Assembly: GCA_017458065.1 (NCBI GenBank)
Contig: JAFTGD010000076.1
Location: 16,725-80,724 of the forward strand
From: Oscillospiraceae bacterium
GTDB taxonomy: Bacteria > Bacillota > Clostridia > Oscillospirales > Oscillospiraceae
Length of the DNA stretch: 64,000 nucleotides
Reading direction: 5' to 3'
Shown: positions 1-8,304 of the stretch, piece after piece
How positions within the stretch are numbered: the first letter of the stretch is position 1
Layout: each line of letters opens with the position of its first letter
Notes under the pieces: generated by a model
What the model was told of the DNA's origin: nothing
Databases searched by the model: none
Seen by the model: only the letters and a program-made list of their open reading frames with translations
Program-made: the position numbers and the translations under genes

Positions 1-705
1 CTCGTCGGCGACTCTCTCGGCATGATCATGCTCGGCTACCACACCACCGTCGGCGTCACGCTCGACGACATGATCCACCACATCCGCCCGGTTGTGAAGG
101 GCGCTCCCAACACCTTCGTCGTCGGCGATATGCCCTTCGGCTCTTATCAGGAGAGCCCGGAGCAGGCAATCCGCAGCGCCTGCCGCATCCTGATGGAGAC
201 CAACTGCGACTGCGTCAAGCTCGAGGGCGGCGCCAAAATGGCGCCGACGATCCGCCGTATGGTGGATGCCGGTATCCCGGTCATGGGCCACATCGGCATG
301 ACCCCCCAATCCGCCACCAGTTTCGGCGGCTTCAAAGTCCAGGGCGGCACGCCCGAGGGCGCGAAACAGCTGATTCTTGACGCGAAAGCCCTGGAAGAGG
401 CCGGCGCCTTCTCCATCGTGCTGGAATGCGTTCCCAGCGTGGTTGCCAAAGCGGTCACCGAAGCGGTCAGCATTCCGATTCTCGGTATCGGCGCCGGTCC
501 CTATGTCGACTGCCAGGTTCTGGTCACCCAGGATCTGCTGGACATGTACGGTGACTTCAAGCCCAAGTTTGTCAAGCACTTTGCCCACATCCGCGAAGAG
601 ATGGTCAAAGGCCTCAACCTCTTCCACGAGGAGACCCTCTCCGGCGAATTCCCCAGCCCCGAATACAGCTTCAACAAGCAGGTGGAAATCCCCGAGCTTG
701 ATTAA
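1..705 (+). CDS. panB: 3-methyl-2-oxobutanoate hydroxymethyltransferase, 5' end missing
   Basis: Transfers a hydroxymethyl group from methylene-tetrahydrofolate to alpha-ketoisovalerate to give ketopantoate, the first committed step of pantothenate synthesis, in the cytoplasm. The frame is open from base 1 (LVGDSLGMIMLGY), so the gene begins outside the window; 234 residues are visible of a usual length near 270. Family signatures seen are the VGDSLGM metal-site segment, the KLEGG segment, GHIGMTPQ, and IGIGAGPYVDCQVLV near the end. The downstream TRAP genes and panE run in the same direction, with a 43-nt gap to the TRAP binding protein, so a shared transcript is likely. Confidence 0.95.
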   Translation, partial: LVGDSLGMIMLGYHTTVGVTLDDMIHHIRPVVKGAPNTFVVGDMPFGSYQESPEQAIRSACRILMETNCDCVKLEGGAKMAPTIRRMVDAGIPVMGHIGMTPQSATSFGGFKVQGGTPEGAKQLILDAKALEEAGAFSIVLECVPSVVAKAVTEAVSIPILGIGAGPYVDCQVLVTQDLLDMYGDFKPKFVKHFAHIREEMVKGLNLFHEETLSGEFPSPEYSFNKQVEIPELD

Positions 706-748
706 AGCCCCCCAGCATCCATATTATTCATCCAGGAGGAACCAAATC

Positions 749-1735
749 ATGAAAAAGCTTCTCGCACTGTGTCTCACCCTCGTCATGATCATGGCCCTGG
801 CCACCTCGGCCACCGCCTCTGCCGCGGGTTCTGACGTCATCACGCTTCGCGCTTCCCACTCCTGCGCCGACACCCATCCCTATCATCTCGGTCTCCAGCG
901 CTTTGCCGAACTGGTTGATGAAAAGACCGACGGCAAAGTCAAGATCGACATTTTCCCCTCTGCGCAGCTCGGTGACGAGCGTGCCAACATTGAAGACCTC
1001 CAGATGGGCACGCTGGACATCGCTGTCTCTTCCACCGGCCCTCTCGGCAACTTTGTGGAAGACTTCCTGATCCTCGACCTCCCCTTCCTGTTCTCCGGCT
1101 ATGACCATGCGCACCGGGTCCTGGACGGCGAGATCGGTCAGGCGCTCATTGCAAAGCTCGACGACATCGGAGTGGTCGGCGGCGCGTTCTGGGAGAACGG
1201 CTTCCGCGAGATGACCAATTCCAGGCACCCCATCAAGTCTGCGGCTGACTGCGCCGGCCTGAAGCTCCGCTGCATGGAGAACCAGGTCCACATGGACGCT
1301 TTCGCAGCTCTCGGCATGGATCCGACCCCGATGGCCTGGTCCGAGGTCTTCACTGCGCTCCAGCAGGGCGTCATCGACGGTCAGGAAAACCCCATCGCCG
1401 TTATCTATTCCCAGAAAGTCTATGAGGCCCAGGACTACCTGGCCATCACCAACCACGTCTATTCTCCGTCCCTGATTCTCTTCAGCAAGCCTGTCTTTGA
1501 CAAGCTGGATGCCGACATCCAGACCGCTCTCATGGAAGCCGCTCAGGAAGCCGCGGCCTATGAGCGCTCCTGCTGCGAGGATGGCGAATCCGCCCAGATC
1601 GCCGAGATGGAAGAGCTCGGACTCCAGGTCACCTATCCCGACGTCTCTGAGTTCCAGGCCGCCATGGGCCCCGTGTATGAGAAGTACGCCGCCCAGTTTG
1701 GTCAGGAGAACATCGACGCCATCGTCAACTACTGA
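749..1735 (+). CDS. dctP: TRAP transporter solute-binding protein, DctP family
   Basis: Extracytoplasmic receptor of a sodium-driven TRAP importer, which normally carries organic acids. The 328-residue protein starts with a Lys-Lys n-region and hydrophobic core and appears to be cut after an Ala-x-Ala motif near residue 25; there is no lipobox Cys. The Arg in GLKLRCMEN matches the family position that salt-bridges the substrate carboxylate, and AWSEVFTALQQGVIDGQENP is the classic DctP signature. AGGAGGA sits 8 nt before the chosen ATG; an in-frame extension further upstream overlaps panB and is not real. The location between panB and panE suggests a branched-chain keto or hydroxy acid substrate, which is inference. 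Confidence 0.93.
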   Translation: MKKLLALCLTLVMIMALATSATASAAGSDVITLRASHSCADTHPYHLGLQRFAELVDEKTDGKVKIDIFPSAQLGDERANIEDLQMGTLDIAVSSTGPLGNFVEDFLILDLPFLFSGYDHAHRVLDGEIGQALIAKLDDIGVVGGAFWENGFREMTNSRHPIKSAADCAGLKLRCMENQVHMDAFAALGMDPTPMAWSEVFTALQQGVIDGQENPIAVIYSQKVYEAQDYLAITNHVYSPSLILFSKPVFDKLDADIQTALMEAAQEAAAYERSCCEDGESAQIAEMEELGLQVTYPDVSEFQAAMGPVYEKYAAQFGQENIDAIVNY

Positions 1736-1755
1736 TAGATTCTCTGCTTCTTTCC

Positions 1756-1789
1756 AGAGCCGGGTTCCGGATTCCAGTGACCCGGCTCT
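1756..1789 (+). terminator. Stem-loop between dctP and dctQ
   Basis: A perfect 10-bp inverted repeat (AGAGCCGGGT and its complement) with a 14-nt loop lies 21 nt after the dctP stop and is followed by CCTTTCTT. It probably acts as a partial terminator or 3'-end stabiliser that keeps binding-protein mRNA above permease mRNA. Confidence 0.55.
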
Positions 1790-1843
1790 CCTTTCTTATC
1801 CATGCCGGGATTTTGCCATTGCCTGTTTGTGAGGGAGTAAACT

Positions 1844-2398
1844 ATGCGTGTATTAAAAAAAATAAGCGACATCGTCAACTTCCTGGTTGAACATGTCATC
1901 GCGATCCTGATGGGTCTCATGACGATTGTCGTGTTCCTTCAGGTCGTGTTTCGCCTGATCTCCGGATCTCTGCCCTGGTCGGAGGAACTGGCCCGCTATA
2001 TGATGATCTTCATGGTCTATCTGGGCGCCAGTGTCGGCGTAAAGATGAAAAACCATATCGCTGTCGAGTTCGTGGTGAACAAGCTCCCCGGCAAGGGGCG
2101 CACCGTTATCGACATCATCGCCGACATTCTGATGCTGGTCTGTTTTGCGGTAATCATCCACTTCGGTCTCAGCGTCGTCAAGGTCACCATGATGCAGAAA
2201 TCTCCCGTGCTGCGTGTCAAGATGGGATATGTGTACTTCTCCATCGTCCTGGGCGGCATCCTGATGTGCCTGCAGACCGTTGTGAACCTGGTACACTCTC
2301 TGCGCAATCTGTTCACCGGCCAGGCAGACCGGCTGGAGGGCCCCGCCGTGGTCGGAATTGACGTCGGCGATGTCCCCGAAGAGAAGGGAGGAATGTAA
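1844..2398 (+). CDS. dctQ: TRAP transporter small permease, DctQ family
   Basis: Small membrane subunit of the TRAP importer, 184 residues with four predicted membrane helices (roughly residues 15-37, 47-65, 86-106 and 128-148). The segment LPWSEELARYMMIFMVYLGA is the typical DctQ motif. GGGAG precedes the ATG by 7 nt. Its stop codon lies one base before the dctM start, and the last codons carry the dctM ribosome-binding site, so the two are translationally linked. It sits between the binding protein and the large permease, the standard order for TRAP operons. Confidence 0.92.
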   Translation: MRVLKKISDIVNFLVEHVIAILMGLMTIVVFLQVVFRLISGSLPWSEELARYMMIFMVYLGASVGVKMKNHIAVEFVVNKLPGKGRTVIDIIADILMLVCFAVIIHFGLSVVKVTMMQKSPVLRVKMGYVYFSIVLGGILMCLQTVVNLVHSLRNLFTGQADRLEGPAVVGIDVGDVPEEKGGM

Positions 2399-2399
2399 A

Positions 2400-3695
2400 A
2401 TGTCACAGGGCCTGATTGCGCTGATTCTCTTTGGAACCCTGATCATCCTGTTCCTGCTGAAGGTTCCCATCGCCTTCTCCCTGATTCTCTCTTCGCTGTT
2501 CGTTATGGTCCTGACCGGGACCGGACTCCAAATGGTGCCGAAACGTCTCTTCACCGCCTGCGACTCTTTTTCCTTCATGGCGGTGCCGTTTTTTCTGCTT
2601 GCCGGCTCCCTGATGAGCCAGGGCGGCATTTCAGAGCGACTCTGCACCTTCATCAACAGCATCTTCGGCCGCTTTCCCGGCGGTCTCGGTATCGTCGCCA
2701 TCATTGCCTGCGCCTTCTTTGCGGCGATCTCCGGCTCCGGCGCGGCAACCACCGCCGCCATCGGCGGTATGATGATTCCCGAGATGGTTAAGCATGGCTA
2801 TGACCGCAACTTCTCCGCCGCCACCAGCGCCTCCGGCGGCTGCATCGGGACCATCATCCCCCCGAGCATCCCCTTCGTCACCTATGGTGTACTGACCGGG
2901 TGCAGCGTCAGCACGCTGTTTATGGCGGGCTTTGTACCGGGCATCCTGATGGCGCTCTGCCTCTGTGCCGCGGTTGTTTTCGTCTCCATGAAGGAGGGCT
3001 ATCGCGACAGCTATAAGGCCTCCGGCAAAGAGATCTGGGCCAGCTTCAAGCGGGCATTTCTCGCCCTGCTGATGCCGGTGATTGTACTCGGCGGCATCTA
3101 TGCCGGGCTCTTTACCCCGACCGAGGCCGCTGTCGTGGCCGTTGTCTACGGGTTTATCGTCGGTGTCTTTGTATATAAGAACATTAACTTCAAGCTGCTG
3201 ATGAAGATTCTCAAGGACGGCGCGGTCAGCACCGCACAGATCATGATCCTAATCTGTGCCGCTTCGCTCTTCGGCTACGTCCTGACGGCAAACCGCATTC
3301 CCGACATGATCGCCAAATCCGTCCTTGGCCTCAGCAGCAACAAGATTGTCATTCTGCTGCTCATCAACGTCCTGCTGCTCGTGGTCGGGACCTTTATGGA
3401 CACCACCGCCGCGCTGATCATCCTGGTGCCGATCTTCTTCCCGATCATCCAGGAGATCGGTGTGAATCCGATCCACTTCGGCATGATCATCTGCACCAAC
3501 CTCGCCGTCGGCCAACTCACGCCGCCCTTCGGCTGTAACCTGTTTGTCGCCTGCGGCGTCGCCAATGTGGGGCTTGAGAGCATTTCAAAAAAGGTCGTTC
3601 CCTTCCTGGTCGCGCTCATCGTCTGCGTCCTGCTTGTTACCTACATTGAGCCGATCAGCCTCTTCCTCCCGAAGCTGCTCGGGGCAAAACTTTAA
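2400..3695 (+). CDS. dctM: TRAP transporter large permease, DctM family
   Basis: Translocation subunit of the TRAP importer, an ion-transporter-superfamily membrane protein of 431 residues, normal for DctM. The protein is almost all hydrophobic helices. It contains the family segments FFLLAGSLMSQGGISERL, SGSGAATTAAIG and GQLTPPFGCNLFVACG. The start was set at ATG 2400, which has GGGAGGA 4 nt upstream inside the end of dctQ; a longer in-frame reading lacks a ribosome-binding site. Only 24 nt separate its stop from panE, which supports co-transcription. Confidence 0.94.
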   Translation: MSQGLIALILFGTLIILFLLKVPIAFSLILSSLFVMVLTGTGLQMVPKRLFTACDSFSFMAVPFFLLAGSLMSQGGISERLCTFINSIFGRFPGGLGIVAIIACAFFAAISGSGAATTAAIGGMMIPEMVKHGYDRNFSAATSASGGCIGTIIPPSIPFVTYGVLTGCSVSTLFMAGFVPGILMALCLCAAVVFVSMKEGYRDSYKASGKEIWASFKRAFLALLMPVIVLGGIYAGLFTPTEAAVVAVVYGFIVGVFVYKNINFKLLMKILKDGAVSTAQIMILICAASLFGYVLTANRIPDMIAKSVLGLSSNKIVILLLINVLLLVVGTFMDTTAALIILVPIFFPIIQEIGVNPIHFGMIICTNLAVGQLTPPFGCNLFVACGVANVGLESISKKVVPFLVALIVCVLLVTYIEPISLFLPKLLGAKL

Positions 3696-3719
3696 CAGGA
3701 CAAGGAGCTCAGGAACATT

Positions 3720-4637
3720 ATGAAGATCGGAATAATCGGCGCCGGGGCCATGGGCTGTATCTACGGCATGTATCTTTCCCGCAAACACGAGGTCCTGCTG
3801 GTGGATGTTGTGAAGGCTCATGTGGACGCCATCAACGAACAGGGTCTGGAATTCACCCATCTGGACGGGACAGCCGAAACTGTCACCCGCCTGAAAGCCA
3901 CCATGGACACCTCCGCCTGTACGGCTCAGGACATTGTGATCCTGCTGACCAAGGGCTATCAGAGCGCCCAGGCGCTGGAGGCAAACCGCGCCCTCATCGG
4001 ACCGGAGACCATTGTCTGTTCTCTCCAGAACGGTTACGGCAACGCAGACGACATCGTAAAGTATGTCCCCGAGGCGCAGATCGTCCTTGGCACCAGCGGC
4101 GGTGGAGCAACCGTCGCGGGTCCCGGCCACATCCTGCATAAAGGTCAGGGTCCCACCCAGCTCGGCTGCCTCACCGCTGACCAGAGCAAGGCGGAAGTTG
4201 TCGCCCGCGCCATGGAGGAATGCGGTGTGCCCCAGGTGGAGCTTATCCCCGATGTGAAGGAACTGCTCTGGAGCAAACTCTTCGTGAACATTGGTATCAA
4301 CCCCATTTGCGCCCTCACCGGCGAGCTCAACCGCTCCATCGCTGACAATCCCTTCTCTCGGAAGGTGTCGGAGATGCTGGTCCGGGAAGCCGTGGATGTG
4401 GCGAACGCCGCGGGCATGTACTTTGACTATGACGACGCCGTCGCCCACGTCATCGACATTGCCCTCGTCACCGGCGGGAACGTCTGCTCTATGCTGGCGG
4501 ATGTGAAGAATGGGCGCCGTACCGAGATCGACCGCATCAACGGCGCGGCGGTCTCCGAAGCCGCGAAGCTCGGCATGAAAGCGCCCCTGAACGAGATGAT
4601 CACCGCCCTCATCCACGCGAAGGAACAGACCTACTGA
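3720..4637 (+). CDS. panE: 2-dehydropantoate 2-reductase (ketopantoate reductase)
   Basis: Reduces ketopantoate to pantoate with NADPH, the step after PanB. The 305-residue protein opens with the Rossmann motif GIIGAGAMGCIYG. It carries the family's Lys in LLTKGYQ, the Asn in SLQNGYGN, and the C-terminal block WSKLFVNIGINPICALTG followed by SMLADVKNGRRTEIDRING, which holds the second catalytic Lys and the substrate-binding residues. AGGAGCTC lies 9 nt before the ATG. It is the last gene of the panB-TRAP-panE cluster and is followed by a strong terminator. The ApbA/PanE family includes relatives acting on other keto acids, but PanB nearby favours pantoate. Confidence 0.93.
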   Translation: MKIGIIGAGAMGCIYGMYLSRKHEVLLVDVVKAHVDAINEQGLEFTHLDGTAETVTRLKATMDTSACTAQDIVILLTKGYQSAQALEANRALIGPETIVCSLQNGYGNADDIVKYVPEAQIVLGTSGGGATVAGPGHILHKGQGPTQLGCLTADQSKAEVVARAMEECGVPQVELIPDVKELLWSKLFVNIGINPICALTGELNRSIADNPFSRKVSEMLVREAVDVANAAGMYFDYDDAVAHVIDIALVTGGNVCSMLADVKNGRRTEIDRINGAAVSEAAKLGMKAPLNEMITALIHAKEQTY

Positions 4638-4711
4638 CCGGCACAGGTCTACAAATCAACTTTTTGATCCAAAACGGAATCAGGCCAAAGCTGAATACAG
4701 CAGCCTCCAAA

Positions 4712-4765
4712 AAGCAGCACGGACAGTTTGTTCAATCCTTAGAATCAAAACTGTCCGTGTTGCTT
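4712..4765. terminator. Bidirectional terminator between panE and the AAA-ATPase gene
   Basis: Two 18-nt arms (4712-4729 and 4748-4765) pair with a single G-T position around an 18-nt loop. The plus strand continues ATATTTTCTT and the minus strand reads into TTTTTGG, so the hairpin can end both convergent transcripts. Confidence 0.8.
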
Positions 4766-4805
4766 ATATTTTCTTGTATTCGGTTTTCTGTTGATCTCTG
4801 CCGCG

Positions 4806-4841
4806 TCACCCCGTCAGGACTTCGGCGTTCACAGCGCTGCC
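4806..4841 (-). pseudogene. Remnant of a cellobiose phosphorylase 3' end (last 11 codons)
   Basis: Read on the minus strand, this stretch gives GSAVNAEVLTG and a stop, against [11 protein letters not shown] and a stop at the end of the intact GH94 gene at 8305-10740 (7 of 11 identical). The sequence TGCCGCGTCA around the stop is shared with the second remnant at 6526. The ATPase gene at 4829 runs into this remnant in another frame and takes its own stop codon from it. The match is short and is convincing mainly because a longer copy exists at 6526-6705. Confidence 0.6.
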
Positions 4842-6430
4842 CTCTGAATCCGGCAGCAGTGTTTTTTCTCTCCGGCAGGTGCGTCTTTGTCATAGCTGAT
4901 CCCCACAAGCAGGACCTCGCGCCCGTAGTTTTCCAGAACAGACGGATACTTCTTTTTCAGGATCTGTTCAATGGCGCCCTCGGCCGTTTTGTTCCACTTC
5001 AGTTCGATCACCAGCGCCGGCCAGTCGGAATCCGCCTTGGGCAGATATACAATGTCCGCATATCCTTCCCCGGCAGGGAGCTCCTCAAACTGGAGGTAAT
5101 GATCCCTATATGAATAGTACGCCAGCTTGATCACACTACGCAGGCTGTCTTCTTTGTTATAGTGCAGCGCTACGGTCTCTTCCGTGTGGACCTTCTCAAT
5201 CTGGGCTGCAACAGCCTCCTCATGCATTTGGATCGTGTCGGCAAAGAGCTGCTCGCTCTCCTCCAGGCGCTTGAGCGTCGCCTCATGCTTCACTTCGTGT
5301 ATCGATCGCTGGAATTCCTGTCTGATCTCTTCATTGGGAATACGCACATTTTTTTGCCGGGAATCATACGCCAGATACCCAAGATGGATCATCAGCGTCA
5401 GCACGTCGTCTTTCCCGCGGAAGGTGGTCAGATCATTGGCAAAGCCGCTTGTGTTGACCTTTACCTCCACGCCGCCAATCAGCTCGGCAATCGTTTTGGG
5501 CAGCCCGTTATAGTCCTTGCTGATATAATCCAGCAGACCTTCGGCCGCTGATGTTTCTGTCCAGTAAGAGTCAAAGCGCTTACGGCGAACCGCTTTCATG
5601 ACAGAATTGGGATTATAGACGGAAGCGGTTCCCGGGAACCGGTATCCGTCGTACCACCGTTTCACTTCTGCAAAATCTATTCCATGGGCTTCACACAGTT
5701 TAATCACTTCTGCCTCTGTGAAGCCGACATAATCGCCGTATTCCCACGGGTCGATCATGGAGTATTCTTCAAAGTCGGAGATTGCGGACTGGCTCCCGTC
5801 CTTCTTGATCGGAAGAATGCCCGTCATGTAGGCGGCCGCGACAGCCCGCGGCGTAAAGTTTGCGTTTTTAAACCAGCCGCGCAAAAGGTTCAGATAGGCC
5901 CGCTGGGCGATTTCATCATCTTTTGCCTCGCGGATCATCGCATCCCACTCGTCGATAATAAACACATATTTTCTTCCGTCCGGACGCTCGGCAAACCGGA
6001 TCAGATTGTCATTGAGCGCTTTATCCGCTGCTGCTTCCGGAGCGACCGTCAGAAGATCCGCCTGAATCGCATCAACGATCCTGTCCGGAACCATTCTGAG
6101 CGATTCATTTTTTCTTCTGGCTTCAGAGATAAACCCGGTGATATCCAGGTAGATGACATTATACTGATTGAGATGCGTTTTATAGTCCTCTGCATCCGCA
6201 ATTTTCCTGTTGTCAAACAGTTTGTGCGAATCACAGCTGTGGTCATAGTAAGCCGTCAGCATCCGGGCGGCGTACGACTTTCCAAATCTGCGGGGGCGGC
6301 TGATACATGTCAGCTTATTTTCCTGTCCGATCGTTTGATTGATCAGATGAATAAGCCCGGTCTTGTCCACATAATTTTTACCGCAAATTTCTGTAAAGCC
6401 GGCGTTTCCCGGATTGATATAAATTCCCAC
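4829..6430 (-). CDS. AAA-ATPase with C-terminal PD-(D/E)XK nuclease-like domain
   Basis: Member of the large AAA-ATPase-like/DUF1703 family common in gut Clostridia and Bacteroides; its cellular role is not established. The 533-residue protein has an N-terminal ATPase region with Walker A-like RPRRFGKS near residue 45 and Walker B FIIDEWDAMI near residue 155. At the C-terminus, EGYADIVYLP followed by LVIELKW supplies the D and ExK of a PD-(D/E)XK nuclease fold. The start is a GTG with GGGAGG 9 nt upstream. The last residues (QRAAL) are read out of frame from a GH94 gene remnant, so the original C-terminus may have been replaced. The gene stands alone and is bracketed by GH94 remnants. Confidence 0.85.
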   Translation of the reverse strand: MGIYINPGNAGFTEICGKNYVDKTGLIHLINQTIGQENKLTCISRPRRFGKSYAARMLTAYYDHSCDSHKLFDNRKIADAEDYKTHLNQYNVIYLDITGFISEARRKNESLRMVPDRIVDAIQADLLTVAPEAAADKALNDNLIRFAERPDGRKYVFIIDEWDAMIREAKDDEIAQRAYLNLLRGWFKNANFTPRAVAAAYMTGILPIKKDGSQSAISDFEEYSMIDPWEYGDYVGFTEAEVIKLCEAHGIDFAEVKRWYDGYRFPGTASVYNPNSVMKAVRRKRFDSYWTETSAAEGLLDYISKDYNGLPKTIAELIGGVEVKVNTSGFANDLTTFRGKDDVLTLMIHLGYLAYDSRQKNVRIPNEEIRQEFQRSIHEVKHEATLKRLEESEQLFADTIQMHEEAVAAQIEKVHTEETVALHYNKEDSLRSVIKLAYYSYRDHYLQFEELPAGEGYADIVYLPKADSDWPALVIELKWNKTAEGAIEQILKKKYPSVLENYGREVLLVGISYDKDAPAGEKKHCCRIQRAAL

Positions 6431-6461
6431 TTCTTTCGCCTCCCTTCCCGCATAATAAATA

Positions 6462-6510
6462 TAAGCCCTGGGGCCGCGAAAAGCAAGTGCAATTTCGCGC
6501 CCAGGGCTTA
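6462..6510. terminator. Long hairpin in the leader of the AAA-ATPase gene
   Basis: TAAGCCCTGG (6462-6471) pairs with CCAGGGCTTA (6501-6510), and an inner GCGAAA pairs with TTTCGC. On the minus strand it lies just downstream of the GH94 remnant stop and upstream of the ATPase start. It may be the old terminator of the decayed GH94 copy; on that strand the tail is only moderately T-rich. Confidence 0.45.
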
Positions 6511-6525
6511 ACCATATGTGCCGCG

Positions 6526-6705
6526 TCAGCCCATGATGACTTCCACATTCACCGTGCTGCCGGCTGGGGCCGGAGCGAGGATGTTGCCCTCCCGCTCTGC
6601 GCCGTCCACCAGAACGCGCTTTACGCCGTGCTGCACGCCGTCGGGGTTCTTCACCGTGATGTGGGATTCCGCTCCGCGATTATAGCCTGTCACGGAAGCG
6701 CTCGC
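6526..6705 (-). pseudogene. C-terminal fragment of a second cellobiose phosphorylase-like gene
   Basis: The minus strand encodes about 56 residues ending in [14 protein letters not shown] and a TGA stop. They match the C-terminus of the intact GH94 protein (8305-10740) at about four residues in five, with no frameshift across the stretch; examples are [20 protein letters not shown] in both and HITVKN against RITVKN. Homology stops near 6705, so the first 750 or so residues of the gene are gone. Base changes fall at silent and replacement sites, which suggests an old paralogue or duplication rather than a recent assembly artefact. Confidence 0.85.
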
Positions 6706-6839
6706 AGAGATCCTCTACCTGATTTTTGCAATGATTGTAATATAACCTGAATATCCAGCTGCTTGAAGAATTTGCTCAATTCCTTCAACAGAAGAAAGAT
6801 TCCTCACACTGAAGAAAACCTTTGCTCTCACACGAAAAA

Positions 6840-6875
6840 GCGGACAGCTCGGCACTTATTGTCGCCGCTGTCCGC
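6840..6875. terminator. Terminator downstream of the ATP-binding protein gene
   Basis: GCGGACAGC (6840-6848) and GCTGTCCGC (6867-6875) form a perfect 9-bp stem. The minus strand continues into CTTTTTCG and the plus strand into TTCTTATTCTTTTTTA. It lies 40 nt beyond the stop of the minus-strand gene at 6917. The rest of 6706-6916 is AT-rich and shows no gene. Confidence 0.7.
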
Positions 6876-6916
6876 GTTCTTATTCTTTTTTATTGGTCCT
6901 GATATGGGCGAAGCGC

Positions 6917-8059
6917 TTAATCGAATGCTTCGTCCACTTCTTTTTGCAGATACTCCGCAAGGTACGGCATAGTGAAGCATACCTTCCCCTTTTTAGGCGC
7001 CTCAATAATGCCGGTGCTGATGAGTCTGGCACGATACGGCTGCAGATAGCTGTTGTTCTTTCCCGTTCGGGCACCAATATCTGCCATCTGGCTTCCCCTC
7101 CTTCCGTCTACCGCCATGGCTTTCAGGAACAGGAGGTCTGTATCCGAGAGTGGCGCTAGCAAGGGCGTAAATACATTTTCTTCCATATCATGCCGCGCTG
7201 CTTCAATTGCCCGTCTCACTGTAATTGGTTTGACTGTCTTTTCCGTCCCCGCAAATCGAAGCAAATAATACCCGATTAGCTGCATCAGATAGGGATACCC
7301 TTCTGTCGCGGCTACTGCTTCATTCAGCAGATCTTCTGAAATTTGAATTTCTTCCTTCCGGAATGCCAACACATAGTATGCCTTTATTTCCGCCAAGCTG
7401 ATGGGACCAAGATTCACCTTTTCCGCCCTGTTCAAAAAAGTCAGGACCTTATCATTTAACACTGAGGAGACCGCCTGTGGCAATCCCGCCATCACAATCG
7501 CAATGTTTTTATTCTCGCCGATCATATGCTGGTAAGTTATCCCCAGCTGCCGCACTTCATCAGAGTTGGTAGTTTCATCTACCAGGAGGAGGATTCCTTT
7601 ATTGTACTTCTCCATCTCATCACAGAGCAGCGCAAGTTTTGTGCGGAACCCAGCTTGCCCGGCGTTTGCTCCTGACAACGTCAGTCCAAACGAAAAGCCA
7701 AATGCTCCCACTTCAAATCCTTGCACCTGACGCCCATTTTTCGTCAGAATCTGTGCCGCGTTTCTCTGGATGGTTTCAATGATTTCTTCATTCATCCCTT
7801 TATACGCCGTCACAACAGCAGGAATCATATCGTTCTCCCGTGCCAGATCCGCCAGTTCAAGCAGAAGCGCTGTTTTCCCCATTCCCCTCTGCCCGATCAG
7901 AAACGTGCAGCGATTGCGTGATCCGATCGGTTCATACAGACCTTCAAGAAACTGCTCTATAATCTGATCCCGACCGACAATCTGGGCAGGCCTGCTCCCA
8001 AAAGTTGGATGGAAAAAAGGTTTTTGTTTTACTGTAGACACTTCTTTTTTCATATTCAT
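6917..8059 (-). CDS. ATP-binding protein (AAA/STAND-like ATPase) with C-terminal winged-helix-like region
   Basis: A 380-residue P-loop ATPase of unknown function. An N-terminal IVGRDQIIEQF motif precedes Walker A GQRGMGKT near residue 55, and Walker B is ILLLVDET near residue 145. The VMAGLPQAV segment fits a sensor strand. The last 90 residues resemble a winged-helix module (SQMADIGARTGKNNSYLQPYRARLISTGII), as in Orc1-like or ORC/STAND ATPases. No signal peptide or membrane segment is seen. GGGAG precedes the ATG. The upstream 110 bases are very AT-rich with repeated ATTATTCTTTT blocks. It lies alone between a GH94 remnant and the intact GH94 gene. A role in defence or mobile-element regulation is possible but unproven. 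Confidence 0.75.
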   Translation of the reverse strand: MNMKKEVSTVKQKPFFHPTFGSRPAQIVGRDQIIEQFLEGLYEPIGSRNRCTFLIGQRGMGKTALLLELADLARENDMIPAVVTAYKGMNEEIIETIQRNAAQILTKNGRQVQGFEVGAFGFSFGLTLSGANAGQAGFRTKLALLCDEMEKYNKGILLLVDETTNSDEVRQLGITYQHMIGENKNIAIVMAGLPQAVSSVLNDKVLTFLNRAEKVNLGPISLAEIKAYYVLAFRKEEIQISEDLLNEAVAATEGYPYLMQLIGYYLLRFAGTEKTVKPITVRRAIEAARHDMEENVFTPLLAPLSDTDLLFLKAMAVDGRRGSQMADIGARTGKNNSYLQPYRARLISTGIIEAPKKGKVCFTMPYLAEYLQKEVDEAFD

Positions 8060-8182
8060 CGTCTTCTCCCATTATTCTTTTTATTCTCATTATTCTTTTT
8101 TATCATTATTATTCTCTTTTATTATACAAATTCTGATATGAAAGTCAAGCGGCTTCTCAAGAGCAGATAATCGAAAGAAAGA

Positions 8183-8213
8183 GCAGGCTGACCGATGTAT
8201 CGGTCTAACCTGC
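8183..8213 (-). terminator. Terminator of the cellobiose phosphorylase gene
   Basis: GCAGGCTGACCGAT (8183-8196) pairs with ATCGGTCTAACCTGC (8199-8213), with one bulged base and one mismatch, around a two-base gap. On the minus strand it is followed by TCTTTCTTTC, about 90 nt after the GH94 stop. Confidence 0.65.
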
Positions 8214-8304
8214 CCTGTAAGACAATTATTCAGCGAAAGATTCTGATGATCTCATATGCGCCTATTCGTTTATTTCAGTTTTTGACAGCATCCCTGTGGC
8301 CTTT

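Noticed and set aside
6487-6750. Plus-strand frame of 87 codons resembling part of a plus-strand frame at 8296
   Set aside because: Both are antisense shadows of the GH94 coding sequence and its remnant; the similarity is explained on the minus strand.
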